Positions 43,403-52,297 of a stretch of 64,000 nt of DNA are shown here, in pieces (position 1 is the stretch's first letter; every line of letters begins with the position of its first letter). Made by a program: the position numbers and the translations under genes. This stretch comes from Paenibacillus amylolyticus. GTDB taxonomy: Bacteria; Bacillota; Bacilli; Paenibacillales; Paenibacillaceae. The DNA is taken from contig NZ_BCNV01000001.1 in the NCBI RefSeq assembly GCF_001570725.1, forward strand, positions 3,100,001 to 3,164,000. The letters are read 5' to 3'. Below the pieces are notes generated by a model that saw only the letters and a program-made list of their open reading frames with translations, was not told the origin of the DNA and searched no databases.

Positions 43403-44746
43403 TTAAATCTCGTTTTCCTCAAGGAATTTGATATCAAAGTCACCACGAATGAACGTTGGGTGCTCCAGCAATTTTTGATGGAAAGGGATTGTTGTGGATA
43501 TGCCTTCAATGGCAAATTCCCCAAGCGCACGTTTCATCTTGGCAATCGCTTCTTCACGATTCGCCCCCCACACAATCAACTTCGCGATCATGGAGTCGTA
43601 GAAAGGTGAAATGGTATAACCAGGATAAGCTGCACTATCTACACGCACGCCCGGTCCTCCCGGTGCAAGGTAGAATCCGATTTTGCCTGGTGATGGCATG
43701 AAGTTACGGTCCGGATCTTCCGCATTGATACGACATTCAATGGCCCAACCATTGATAACCACGTCTTCCTGACGGAATGAAAGTGGGTTGCCTTCAGCTA
43801 CTGAGATCATCTCACGGATCAGGTCCACGCCAGTAACCATCTCAGTGACCGGATGCTCTACCTGAATACGCGTGTTCATCTCCATGAAATAGAATTCGCC
43901 ATTCGGGCTGAGCAGGAACTCCAATGTACCCGCTCCCGAGTAATCCACAGCAAGGGCTGCCCGTACCGCAGCTTCCCCCATCAATGTACGCACATCTTCG
44001 GAGAGGATCGGACAAGGAGCTTCTTCTACCAATTTCTGGCGACGACGCTGAACCGAGCAATCACGCTCTCCTAAGTGTGCTGCATTTCCGTGTTTATCAG
44101 CAATGATCTGAATTTCCACGTGTTTCATACCTGTCAGGAATTTCTCCAGATATACACCTGCATTGCCAAATGCCTTTTGTGCTTCCTGCTGAGCAGCAGT
44201 AATCTGCTTAATCAGCGTTTCTTCATCTTCGGCGATACGAATTCCCTTACCTCCGCCACCAGCAGTCGCTTTGATAATGATAGGATATCCGATATCTCTA
44301 GCAATCATGATGGCTTCATCCATATTTTCAACGAGGCCGTCTGATCCAGGAATAACAGGTACTCCTGCATCTTTCATCGTTTGTTTGGCAACAGCCTTGT
44401 CCCCCATTTTGGTAATGGCTTCAGGTGAAGGCCCGATGAATGTGATGTTGCAGGAACCACAGATTTCTGCAAAATCAGCATTCTCCGCCAAAAAACCGTA
44501 TCCAGGGTGGATTGCATCACATTCCGTCAGCGTAGCTACACTCATCAGGTTGGTGAAGTTGAGGTAACTGTCCTTGGACAGTGTCGGTCCGATACAGTAA
44601 GCCTCATCTGCAAGACGAACATGCAAAGAATCCTTATCTGCTTCCGAATAGACGGCTACCGTTGAGATGCCGATTTCGCGGCAGGCGCGAATAATACGTA
44701 CCGCAATCTCTCCACGGTTCGCAATCAGTATTTTTTGAAATTTCAT
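43403..44746 (-). CDS. accC: Acetyl-CoA carboxylase, biotin carboxylase subunit
   Basis: This 447-residue enzyme carboxylates the biotin of AccB with ATP and bicarbonate, the first half of malonyl-CoA synthesis. The N-terminal domain ([18 protein letters not shown]), the ATP-grasp glycine loop [12 protein letters not shown], the [14 protein letters not shown] segment and the C-terminal domain are intact. The ATG at 44746 follows AAGGAGG. It is downstream of accB in an operon that also follows spoIIIAH. Confidence 0.96.
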   Translation of the reverse strand: MKFQKILIANRGEIAVRIIRACREIGISTVAVYSEADKDSLHVRLADEAYCIGPTLSKDSYLNFTNLMSVATLTECDAIHPGYGFLAENADFAEICGSCNITFIGPSPEAITKMGDKAVAKQTMKDAGVPVIPGSDGLVENMDEAIMIARDIGYPIIIKATAGGGGKGIRIAEDEETLIKQITAAQQEAQKAFGNAGVYLEKFLTGMKHVEIQIIADKHGNAAHLGERDCSVQRRRQKLVEEAPCPILSEDVRTLMGEAAVRAALAVDYSGAGTLEFLLSPNGEFYFMEMNTRIQVEHPVTEMVTGVDLIREMISVAEGNPLSFRQEDVVINGWAIECRINAEDPDRNFMPSPGKIGFYLAPGGPGVRVDSAAYPGYTISPFYDSMIAKLIVWGANREEAIAKMKRALGEFAIEGISTTIPFHQKLLEHPTFIRGDFDIKFLEENEI

Positions 44747-44801
44747 TTCGTTTTGTCCTCCTTCGAAGCTCATGCGGTTAGCTGTTAACCAGCTATAACG
44801 G

Positions 44802-45272
44802 TTATTCCGGTTTCACCAGGAAAAGGGGCTGTCCATACTCGACCAGCTGTCCGTTCTCAACCAGCACTTCAACGATTTCTCCCTTGATGTCAGCATCAAG
44901 CTCGTTCATCAGCTTCATAGCTTCGATGATACATACCGTTGTTTTCTCAACAACTTTATCACCAGCGCTCACAAAAGGACCCGCTTCCGGCGAGGAAGCT
45001 CTGTAAAAAGTACCTACCATCGGAGATACAATTTTATGTAAATGACTTGTAGTATCGACCTGCGGTGCAGCTTCACTTACCACTGCTGCCGGCTGTACTT
45101 GCGGAGCAGCAATCATTTGCGGTTGCACAGCAGCTGCTTGAACATACTCCGTTTTGCCCGGTTTGCGGATCGATAACCGTGATCCTTCATTTTCAATTTC
45201 CAACTCTTGAACGGAACTTTCATCTACCAGTTTGATCAGTTCTTTGATCTCACTCAATTTAAACATTTCCAT
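44802..45272 (-). CDS. accB: Biotin carboxyl carrier protein of acetyl-CoA carboxylase
   Basis: A 156-residue carrier with an N-terminal helical segment ([14 protein letters not shown]), an Ala/Pro/Gln-rich linker and a C-terminal biotinyl domain. The biotinylated lysine is in the EAMKLMNEL motif; the thumb region SPEAGPFV is present. A strong GGAG site precedes the ATG. It lies 56 bp upstream of accC and 133 bp after spoIIIAH. Confidence 0.96.
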   Translation of the reverse strand: MEMFKLSEIKELIKLVDESSVQELEIENEGSRLSIRKPGKTEYVQAAAVQPQMIAAPQVQPAAVVSEAAPQVDTTSHLHKIVSPMVGTFYRASSPEAGPFVSAGDKVVEKTTVCIIEAMKLMNELDADIKGEIVEVLVENGQLVEYGQPLFLVKPE

Positions 45273-45405
45273 TATTCACTCCTTCGGCATCATGCCAGTC
45301 TCACTAGGACGGTCATATGGCTTTATGTATTATATCATAATCGTTAAAAATGGAAAGAGCCCGAGAGTACAACCAGCTCCCGGGACTGCATTTCCATGAT
45401 TTGGA

Positions 45406-46236
45406 TTACTGTTCTGTAACGTATTGAACACTGATTTTGTTCTGGGAAACCGCCAATTCTTTCATGACCAGATCCACAATGGATACCGCCTGTTTTACAT
45501 CCAGTTTGTCACTGAGGACCACAACTTTATACTTGTCGGCATCTTCTTGAACGATCGCATTAGCGAACTGTTGAGAGAGCGTCTCCTCAATGCCAGTGAT
45601 TTTAGCTTCTTTTTCTTCCAGTGTACGGAGTTGCTCCGTTGCTTTGGCATTTTCCTCTGGCGTTTTGCTCAGATCACCTGCGACGGTCATCAGTTCCTCA
45701 TACTTGCGATTGTTGCTTTCCTCACGTTGCCACTGGTAGTTCTGGAACTGGCTACTCGCAGATGCTGTCGTATTCTGCTCTTCCATTTCCTTGAGGACTT
45801 CCTCGTCCGTTTTCGTTGCAGTGCCTTCTGTCTGACCTTCCGTCTCTGGTGTGGTTGCTGCACCTTTGTCGGTTTCCTTGTCAGCTTCTTTGCCTGCTTC
45901 ACCCTTATTCTCGCCTGATTCGACAGCAGGTGTTTTCTCTGTATTTCCAGTTTCTTTACCTTCCGTAGCCGCCGGTTCTTCCGCAGCGCCAGGCGCACTT
46001 GGATCACTTTCAACTTCGCCGCTATTCACCACTTCATTCACAACCAAACCTTCTGTTGGATCAAGAATGCCTGCTGTCTCCTTTGCTTCCCCTTGCTTGA
46101 TTCCATCAACTTGCTGACTGTCAGCCACTGGTGCATTGACTGGACCGGAATCCTCAGTGAACAGATAATACGCGGACAAAATGACCATCAGACTCAGCAT
46201 GGAAACGAGCCATACCGTTTGACGTTTGTTATTCAT
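45406..46236 (-). CDS. spoIIIAH: Stage III sporulation protein AH (SpoIIIAH), long linker form
   Basis: A mother-cell membrane protein whose extracytoplasmic domain binds forespore SpoIIQ, forming the channel between the two cells. One N-terminal transmembrane helix (about 8-27) is followed by an unusually long Glu/Thr/Lys/Gly-rich low-complexity region (about 35-155), then the conserved C-terminal YscJ-like domain (NYQWQREESNNRKYEELM to the end, seen in part). At 276 residues it is longer than the B. subtilis protein (about 218). It is the last spoIIIA gene. Confidence 0.92.
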   Translation of the reverse strand: MNNKRQTVWLVSMLSLMVILSAYYLFTEDSGPVNAPVADSQQVDGIKQGEAKETAGILDPTEGLVVNEVVNSGEVESDPSAPGAAEEPAATEGKETGNTEKTPAVESGENKGEAGKEADKETDKGAATTPETEGQTEGTATKTDEEVLKEMEEQNTTASASSQFQNYQWQREESNNRKYEELMTVAGDLSKTPEENAKATEQLRTLEEKEAKITGIEETLSQQFANAIVQEDADKYKVVVLSDKLDVKQAVSIVDLVMKELAVSQNKISVQYVTEQ

Positions 46237-46302
46237 TAGAACTTCCTCCTCAAATTGGCTTCAATCTTATGAGAATTGAATCTTGTGATTCATCACACCC
46301 GA

Positions 46303-46941
46303 TTAGTCTTGTTTACGCGGTACAACCGAGATCCGGTAGGCTGCTACATTCAGTCCTTTTTCCACAGCATCGGTTATCAGGTCCTTCACAACCTTGTTCT
46401 CTGCACCCCTCGCAACCACAAGCACCCCACGGATCTGCGGTTTGAGCTTTTTGGTCACTATGGGTGTCTGATCCCCTGATATTTCGTACGTGATAATCTC
46501 GCCATCGCGGGTATACTGCGTCATATGTCGCTTGCCCCCGTTAGCATCGGTTTCTTCGGTAAGTTGCTGAGAATCCTTCACATTCCGCTGAACGACCAGT
46601 TCCTCTGTGGAATCCACGGTGACCATTACATCCACCGTTCCCACACCAACAATGTTTTCCAGCACACTTTTGATTTTGTCCTCAAATGCAATTTCGATTG
46701 CCTGAAAAGGGTTCTGATCCATCGGAGCACTCTGTATGGATGCCATCGATGTTGCCGGGTCCGGTGGTTCCCGACCGATATTTTCGGAATCAATTTTTTT
46801 GACATTGACGAAGGAATTGAACAGCATGATTCCCACTCCGATCAAACCGAGGATAATCAGCCAACGGAAGGTTTGGCTTCGCCTTGCCCCGCCTTCCCCG
46901 CCACCCATCCAGGTTTCCATCTTTTTGAACCATTGTTTCAT
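46303..46941 (-). CDS. spoIIIAG: Stage III sporulation protein AG
   Basis: A 212-residue protein with one transmembrane helix (about 27-44, LIILGLIGVGIMLFNSFV) and an extracytoplasmic ring-forming domain (VGVGTVDVMVTVDSTEE, GVLVVARGAENKVVKDLI). SpoIIIAG forms a large ring in the mother-cell membrane of the feeding-tube complex. An AGGAGGG site precedes the ATG. It follows spoIIIAF by 15 bp. Confidence 0.95.
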   Translation of the reverse strand: MKQWFKKMETWMGGGEGGARRSQTFRWLIILGLIGVGIMLFNSFVNVKKIDSENIGREPPDPATSMASIQSAPMDQNPFQAIEIAFEDKIKSVLENIVGVGTVDVMVTVDSTEELVVQRNVKDSQQLTEETDANGGKRHMTQYTRDGEIITYEISGDQTPIVTKKLKPQIRGVLVVARGAENKVVKDLITDAVEKGLNVAAYRISVVPRKQD

Positions 46942-46956
46942 CGGACACCCTCCTTC

Positions 46957-47787
46957 TCAGAGCACTTCAGCACTTTTCGGTTCTTTCACTTGAACTTTGT
47001 TCGCATCAACATCCCACTTTTCAGTCAACAAAGTAATAATCTGCACCGCATGATCGGACCTTGTGGATGTCTCACCTTGCTGCTTCTTCTCATCCGCCTG
47101 ATCTCGTATAACAGGCTCGGAAGGCACTTCATTTCCATCATGTTGACTTTTACTCACATCAACCTGTACATCAGGCACTTCAATCTGACCAATCTGGATG
47201 GGCTGCTGTGTTAGCTGCGATTCATCCTTCTCTGATTCTGTGTCTGTTCCGAATATGGGCTGTGTGTTTGCAGCAATTTCTTGCTGCCTTGACTTCACTC
47301 CTTCTCCTGCATCCTCTCCTGCCATTTCGACCACCACACGCTGGATCACAGGTAGTTCGACTGACGAGGCGGCTTCCATTTCCGTTTCATACTTACTCAT
47401 CGCCAGTTGTACCTCTACGGACCGAACCTTTGCTCCTGTTGTTTCTTCAATCTGGCCTTTCATGACATTAGCCAGTTCTTTCGCTGTCCATTGCAGGGAT
47501 TGTTCCTGTTCGCCCGCTTGCAGCCGCTTGCCCTGAGCCAGAATCTGTTCGAGCGTTGCATTCCCATCCGATGGAGCGTCCATTGCCGTCATTGCGCGCT
47601 TCAACTCGCCAACCGGATCACTTCTGAGGAGCTTTGTTATCGGTGATAAAAGAGTCAGCAGGATGAGAAGGCTCAGCACAAGCTTGACATAACGTTCCAT
47701 GGATCGATTGGGCAACAGCATATCCACGAAAGTCGCCAGCAGAACGATCATGATCAATTCCTGGAGCCAGTTGCTCAGCCACCCCAT
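46957..47787 (-). CDS. spoIIIAF: Stage III sporulation protein AF
   Basis: A 276-residue protein with two N-terminal transmembrane helices (LQELIMIVLLATFVDMLL and KLVLSLLILLTLLSPI) and an extracytoplasmic domain of the ring-building type. Residues about 175-235 are a Gln/Glu/Ser-rich insertion that makes it longer than B. subtilis SpoIIIAF (about 206). The frame is open to 47946, but that part overlaps spoIIIAE; the ATG at 47787 gives the family N-terminus. Confidence 0.92.
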   Translation of the reverse strand: MGWLSNWLQELIMIVLLATFVDMLLPNRSMERYVKLVLSLLILLTLLSPITKLLRSDPVGELKRAMTAMDAPSDGNATLEQILAQGKRLQAGEQEQSLQWTAKELANVMKGQIEETTGAKVRSVEVQLAMSKYETEMEAASSVELPVIQRVVVEMAGEDAGEGVKSRQQEIAANTQPIFGTDTESEKDESQLTQQPIQIGQIEVPDVQVDVSKSQHDGNEVPSEPVIRDQADEKKQQGETSTRSDHAVQIITLLTEKWDVDANKVQVKEPKSAEVL

Positions 47788-47819
47788 CCTTTTCCAACCC
47801 CTTTCTTGCCAACATACAT

Positions 47820-49010
47820 TCAGCGCATCATGACAGTTAGATTCCCCGCAGTCAGCAGGATGGTAATTGCCAAGAAAAACATCAGCCCAACGGCTGCCAG
47901 CGCCGCAAATACGTAGATCATGCTCTTGCCAATGGCTTGCAGGCATCCTACAATCGGGGTGTCTCCTAGCGGTTGCATGATGGCACCAGTGACGTTATAT
48001 ATCAAGGCAAGAGCCAGAATCTTGAGTGCCGGAAAGGCGCATAGAAACAGAATGATGATCACCCCGGTTAGTCCGATTGCATTTTTAACAAGTAAAGAAG
48101 CTGTAATTACCGTGTCCGTCGCATCTGCAAATGTCCTGCCCACGACAGGCACAAAGTTGCCTGCAATGTATTTGGCGGCTTTCAAGCTGACCCCATCTGC
48201 TACGGAGCCCGATGCTCCCTGAACCGAGATTACACCCAGAAACATCGTCAGCAGGATACCCAGTAGCGCTACGCTAATATTGCGCAGGAGGTCTGCCAGC
48301 TGTGTCAGCTTGTACTTGTCAGACAATGAACTGACGAGATGCAGAACAGCCGAGAAGAAGAGTAGCGGAAATACCAGCATGTGAATCAATGTACTCACCA
48401 GATGGATCATGAAAATAATGAGCGGATGGGTCACGGAGACGGTGATGACGTTACCCATGGAAGCGAGCAGTGTGAATAACAACGGTACCATTGCCATCAT
48501 AAAGTTGATCATGCCGGTTATGGCATCCTTGGCGTATCCAATCGCCACACTGAAGCTGTTAATCGCAATGATGATGATGACCATGTAACAGATGGAGTAG
48601 GCGATTTTGCTAATATTATTTTTCTCAAATGCGGTCTGAAGGGTCTCCAGGATCATGCTGAGTACGCTTAACATCACAATCGTGACCAGAAGCTTGCCAT
48701 TATATAAAATTTCATGCAGCATGAAGGTTCCTATGGCTACAAACACCGATTTCAGGCTGAATCCTTCATTGCCGGGGATTAACATATCCATGAAGGAAGG
48801 GGTTTTCCCGTCCGGGAAAAAACCACCGTATTGTTGCATCAGTTGATCCCAGTATTTCTCCACCTGATCCTTGGGAAGCTGATCGGCCTGCTGCTCCATC
48901 CACTCGCCAGAAGGCGAGCTTGCAGTAACCTGTCCCAGGATACCGAACAGAAAACAGAGCATCAGCACAACCGTAAGGCGCCACTGCGGCTTATGATGCA
49001 TTGATTTCAT
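47820..49010 (-). CDS. spoIIIAE: Stage III sporulation protein AE
   Basis: A 396-residue polytopic protein: a signal peptide (to about residue 30), an extracytoplasmic segment with GGFFPDGKTPSFMDMLI, and seven to eight transmembrane helices. Conserved segments include NFVPVVGRTFADATDTV and QPLGDTPIVGCLQAIGKSM. It is thought to be the permease-like core of the channel. Its ribosome binding site (AAGGGG) is further from the ATG than usual. Confidence 0.95.
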   Translation of the reverse strand: MKSMHHKPQWRLTVVLMLCFLFGILGQVTASSPSGEWMEQQADQLPKDQVEKYWDQLMQQYGGFFPDGKTPSFMDMLIPGNEGFSLKSVFVAIGTFMLHEILYNGKLLVTIVMLSVLSMILETLQTAFEKNNISKIAYSICYMVIIIIAINSFSVAIGYAKDAITGMINFMMAMVPLLFTLLASMGNVITVSVTHPLIIFMIHLVSTLIHMLVFPLLFFSAVLHLVSSLSDKYKLTQLADLLRNISVALLGILLTMFLGVISVQGASGSVADGVSLKAAKYIAGNFVPVVGRTFADATDTVITASLLVKNAIGLTGVIIILFLCAFPALKILALALIYNVTGAIMQPLGDTPIVGCLQAIGKSMIYVFAALAAVGLMFFLAITILLTAGNLTVMMR

Positions 49011-49030
49011 ATGAAGTCCGCACGCCCCTT

Positions 49031-49420
49031 CTACACCGGCATCAGCTTCATGACGGTTTCGATAATAATGCTGATGATCGGTATAGCAAGTACAAGGATT
49101 AACACCTTACCAGCCAGTTCGATCTTGGACGCAATGCTCTCCTGGCCTGCATCCCTGACGATCTGTGCGCCAAATTCAGCAATGTATGCTATGCCAATAA
49201 TTTTCAGCACCGTTTTCAGATAGATGCTCTCCATGCCTGAATTCTCAGCCAACCGCTTCAACACTTCGATGACTGCACCGATCTTGCCAATTAACAACAT
49301 AAAGATCACAATGCCAGTCGCAGCAGCAATCAGAAAAGCAAACATCGGCTTCTGTTCTTTAATGACCAGAATGAGCACTGTTGCGATGAGCGCCAAACCT
49401 ACAACTTGGATAATTTCCAC
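49031..49420 (-). CDS. spoIIIAD: Stage III sporulation protein AD
   Basis: A 129-residue membrane protein with four predicted helices. It contains GIAYIAEFGAQIVRDAGQESIASKIELAGK in parts (AYIAEFGAQI, DAGQES). SpoIIIAC and SpoIIIAD are related small proteins of the channel. Translation seems to start at GTG, 12 bp past a GGTGGTGA sequence. It lies between spoIIIAC and spoIIIAE. Confidence 0.95.
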   Translation of the reverse strand: MEIIQVVGLALIATVLILVIKEQKPMFAFLIAAATGIVIFMLLIGKIGAVIEVLKRLAENSGMESIYLKTVLKIIGIAYIAEFGAQIVRDAGQESIASKIELAGKVLILVLAIPIISIIIETVMKLMPV

Positions 49421-49451
49421 AGGTCACCACCATCCGGCTTCATGACCGTTT

Positions 49452-49655
49452 TCATTGAAAAAGAAATATCGATTTGATCTCTTGTAGCAGGCTGTCCAGC
49501 ATACGGACCACCATGAACAATACAACGACAAATCCGATTACGGTCACCCAGTGAGCCATATCTTCCTTTCCCATTTGTTTCAGTACCGTGTGAATCATGG
49601 CAATAATGATTCCGATACCCGCAATTTGAAAGATTGCGTTCACTTCTAAATTCAT
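49452..49655 (-). CDS. spoIIIAC: Stage III sporulation protein AC
   Basis: A 67-residue protein with two transmembrane helices (IFQIAGIGIIIAMIHTVL and WVTVIGFVVVLFMVVRML) and the KQMGKEDMAHW loop between them. Length and sequence are typical. GAGGTG precedes the ATG by nine bases. Confidence 0.95.
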   Translation of the reverse strand: MNLEVNAIFQIAGIGIIIAMIHTVLKQMGKEDMAHWVTVIGFVVVLFMVVRMLDSLLQEIKSIFLFQ

Positions 49656-49684
49656 GACCTTGGCACCTCACTATCCCGGCTATT

Positions 49685-50203
49685 TCAGAAGATCAGAATG
49701 ACGATTAACGCTCCGACAAGCATCCCGAGGCTTCGGCTCATTCGTTCATATTTCAGTTGATCGGCCTGGGCACGGGATTCCTCATGCATTAGTTGTTGAA
49801 TGGCTAACGATATATGTTTGGTCTGATCCTGACGGTCACTTGTGCCAAGGCTGAAGCTTAATTGCAGCATGACTTCCCGCTCGTCAGCCTTCATGGCCGA
49901 TCTCCCCCACGCCAGATCCACACCTGACTGCAGACTTTCCCGGGCAGTGAGTCCATGAGGAGGTTCCATCTGTGTGGCTGCATGAAGGAACAGCGTCTTT
50001 ACAGGTTCTTTGGTCTGGGCTCCCATCTTGCCCATGGCATCGGGAAGGGGAGTGAGCCCATAGTTAATCTCCGTCATTAGTCGCTGGAGGGCTGCAATGA
50101 GTTCTCGCAACTGTCTCGGTCTTAATGCATATTGTCTGGCCTTGTAAAAACCGGCGAGAGTGCTGGCTAACAGAATAATCACCGCACCTAGCATGTTAAC
50201 CAA
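49685..50203 (-). CDS. spoIIIAB: Stage III sporulation protein AB
   Basis: A 172-residue protein with a transmembrane helix at each end and a helical soluble middle, which resembles GspF-type secretion proteins. Conserved: LRELIAALQRLMTEINYGLTPLP in parts (ALQRLMTEI, YGLTPLP) and a C-terminal GMLVGALIVILIF. No ATG has a good ribosome binding site; TTG at 50203 lies eight bases after AGGAGG and overlaps the spoIIIAA stop by eight bases, giving the B. subtilis length. The ATG at 50194 is the alternative. Confidence 0.92.
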   Translation of the reverse strand: MVNMLGAVIILLASTLAGFYKARQYALRPRQLRELIAALQRLMTEINYGLTPLPDAMGKMGAQTKEPVKTLFLHAATQMEPPHGLTARESLQSGVDLAWGRSAMKADEREVMLQLSFSLGTSDRQDQTKHISLAIQQLMHEESRAQADQLKYERMSRSLGMLVGALIVILIF

Positions 50204-51200
50204 AGGCTTCACCTCCTGCCCCGGTCTGCTGCAACACACGCATTTTGCCATCAGCCAGACGAAAGCTCATTCCCCGGCTCGTCCGTTGCAGCTGGACATA
50301 ACGTTGAAACATCTGCTCCGCAATTAAGGTTCTAAGCGCGGGCCTGGCCGACAACTCTGATAGGTCACGGCCATGAGCAGTCGCGATCACAGAGACGCCT
50401 GCATGCAGGGCTTCCATCACCGCCTCAGCATCCTCCGGACGACCGATCTCGTCCACAATGAGGACATCGGGCGACATGGAGCGAAGCATCATCATCATGC
50501 CCTCAGCCTTCGGACAACCGTCCATGACATCTGTTCGTGGGCCTACGTCGAATCCAGGTACTCCTTTGTAGCTCCCGGCGATTTCGGACCTTTCATCCAC
50601 AATGCCCACTTTCAGACGCGGACGTATTCCCTGAACCAGTTCACTGCCCCCTGTAAGCTTCGTACCACTGCTAATTTGTCTCGCCAGATCTCGCAGTAAC
50701 GTCGTTTTTCCTTGTTGAGGCGGTGAAAGGATCAATGTATGGAAGACCTGTCCGCTCTTCATGTCGAGAAGATAAGGAAGGATACGATCAGCCACTCCAT
50801 GTACCTCACGCGCTACCCGAACATTAAATCCGTTGATGTCGCGCAGGTATTCGACACGCCCACCACTTAGTACCGTTCGGCCAGCAAGTCCAATTCGATG
50901 TCCCCCGGGTATGGTGATGAACCCTTTACGCAGTTCCTCTTCCAATGTATAAAGTGAATGGTTACTGATCAGATCCAGCAACCTGTGAGTCACCTCTTTC
51001 TGAGGAACATACGCTTCTTCCGGTTTCCCTGTCGGGCTACCTTGAGATGTCAGGAAGTGGTATGTGTTGCCTGCATTAATCTCCAGGGGTCTGCCTTCAC
51101 GAATACGTACTTCCTCCACTTGTTCCAACAGAGCGGGTGGCATTCTTCCGAGAATAGTTCGGATCGGTTCCGGAAAAAGTTCCTTCCAGTTCACCTTCAT
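50196..51200 (-). CDS. spoIIIAA: Stage III sporulation protein AA (secretion-type ATPase)
   Basis: A 334-residue cytosolic ATPase that powers the SpoIIIA-SpoIIQ channel. The Walker A motif LSPPQQGKTTLLRDLA lies near residue 160, KVGIVDERSEIAG near 205, and Walker B VLIVDEIGRPEDA near 255. It is the first gene of the operon, with GGAGGAG before the ATG and a sigma-E-like promoter upstream. The whole AA-AH set is present in order. Confidence 0.96.
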   Translation of the reverse strand: MKVNWKELFPEPIRTILGRMPPALLEQVEEVRIREGRPLEINAGNTYHFLTSQGSPTGKPEEAYVPQKEVTHRLLDLISNHSLYTLEEELRKGFITIPGGHRIGLAGRTVLSGGRVEYLRDINGFNVRVAREVHGVADRILPYLLDMKSGQVFHTLILSPPQQGKTTLLRDLARQISSGTKLTGGSELVQGIRPRLKVGIVDERSEIAGSYKGVPGFDVGPRTDVMDGCPKAEGMMMMLRSMSPDVLIVDEIGRPEDAEAVMEALHAGVSVIATAHGRDLSELSARPALRTLIAEQMFQRYVQLQRTSRGMSFRLADGKMRVLQQTGAGGEAFG

Positions 51201-51217
51201 GAGTAGGCTCCTCCAAC

Positions 51218-51264
51218 CTTGAGATCATATGGTTCACGCTTCTGGCGCTTGTTCATATCTCAAG
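51218..51264. repeat. Inverted repeat in the spoIIIAA leader
   Basis: CTTGAGAT-CATATG and CATAT-CTCAAG arms pair around a loop of about 22 bases. It lies between the candidate sigma-E promoter and the spoIIIAA start, so it would be in the leader RNA; without a T run it is not an obvious terminator. Confidence 0.5.
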
Positions 51265-51290
51265 TTTATGCCTGTACATTTAATTTATGA
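51263..51290 (-). promoter_or_regulatory. Candidate sigma-E promoter of the spoIIIA operon
   Basis: On the minus strand TCATAAA is followed after 13 bases by CATAAACT, close to the sigma-E consensus (-35 like kmATAtt, -10 CATACAnT). It lies about 65-90 bp before spoIIIAA, which is sigma-E dependent in B. subtilis. Confidence 0.4.
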
Positions 51291-51462
51291 CGCTGAAATC
51301 TATCATTTCTTCAGAATACGGTTGAGAGTTAAAACCATAGATGTACCTCCTGTTCTAGGCACCCGTCTAGATGTGCATGCATATAGTAATTGCAGATAGG
51401 TAAGTTCCATTCAGCTTCAAAAAGAACTACCGATCCCCAGATACAGAAAGGAGTTGTGGGGA

Positions 51463-52212
51463 GTGCGAGTTGATGTGGTAGGCAATGTGAATGAAGTACG
51501 TACCATTGATATTGCAGGGCGAAGTGCAGTTGTTATTGATGTATTGTGTACGACCAGCACGATTGTTACGGCCCTGGCGCATGATGCTGCGGCTGTGATT
51601 GCCGTAGAGACGGTTCCGCAAGCCAAGCAGATGGAAGTGAAAGATTGCATTCGAGGCGGGGAGCGTTTTGACAAAAAAATTACCGGATTCGAGGTGGGTA
51701 ACTCCCCCTATGAATATATGACTGAGGACATTGCAGATAAAACGATCATCCTAACCACAACCGATGGAACCCGAGCCTTGATCAAAGCTTCCAGGGCGAA
51801 ACATGTACTAGCTGGATCATTTCTCAATGTCAGGGCTGTCGCAGCAATTCTGTGCGAACTTCAACGAGATGTATTGCTGTTATGTGCGGGGAATCAGGAT
51901 GAATTTGCACTGGAAGACGCCTTGTGTGCTGGATGTATCATCGACGAACTGCACCGTCAATCCTGTTCTCCCATCCAACTAAATGATCTCGGCATAGTAC
52001 TTTATCAGGCGGTATCCCAATGTCAGGAGAGCATCCCGGAGCTGGTGCAGGGATCTGTTAGCGGGCGTAGACTTGAAAAGTTAGGCAGGGTTCATGACAT
52101 TTCATATTGCTCTCAATTAAATCTGCTGGATTGTGTTCCCGAGATGGGGGAAGGGAACCGCATGCAACCTTATAGAGGCATACGCGGGGGGAAGATATTC
52201 AAGTTGCTGTGA
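51463..52212 (+). CDS. ComB-like 2-phosphosulfolactate phosphatase
   Basis: A 249-residue protein of the ComB family, which removes phosphate from 2-phospho-3-sulfolactate. Recognisable are VVIDVLCTTSTIVTAL near the N-terminus, GGERFDKKITGFEVGNSPYEY in parts (GFEVGNSP), TTTDGTRAL and LLCAGNQDEFALEDALCAG in parts. In archaea the enzyme serves coenzyme M synthesis; in B. subtilis sulfolactate accumulates in spores, which may be the role here. GTG at 51463 is chosen, nine bases after AAAGGAG. It is divergent from spoIIIAA. Confidence 0.82.
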   Translation: MRVDVVGNVNEVRTIDIAGRSAVVIDVLCTTSTIVTALAHDAAAVIAVETVPQAKQMEVKDCIRGGERFDKKITGFEVGNSPYEYMTEDIADKTIILTTTDGTRALIKASRAKHVLAGSFLNVRAVAAILCELQRDVLLLCAGNQDEFALEDALCAGCIIDELHRQSCSPIQLNDLGIVLYQAVSQCQESIPELVQGSVSGRRLEKLGRVHDISYCSQLNLLDCVPEMGEGNRMQPYRGIRGGKIFKLL

Positions 52213-52232
52213 GAATGACTATGAGAAAACAA

Positions 52233-52272
52233 AAAAGGTGTACTGCTGCCCGTTGGCAATAGTACACCTTTG
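52233..52272. terminator. Terminator between the ComB-like gene and lysC
   Basis: AAAGGTGTACT and AGTACACCTTT form an 11-bp stem around 16 bases. On the minus strand it is followed by TTTTTT, so it mainly serves lysC; it may also stop plus-strand transcripts. Confidence 0.88.
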
Positions 52273-52297
52273 CTATGTTTGCATATGCAGAAAATTG

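Noticed and set aside
46525..47214. 229-codon plus-strand open frame opposite spoIIIAG/AF
   Set aside because: Antisense shadow; both genes on the minus strand are well supported.
47788..47946. 53-codon N-terminal extension of SpoIIIAF
   Set aside because: It overlaps the end of spoIIIAE in another frame; the family N-terminus begins at 47787.
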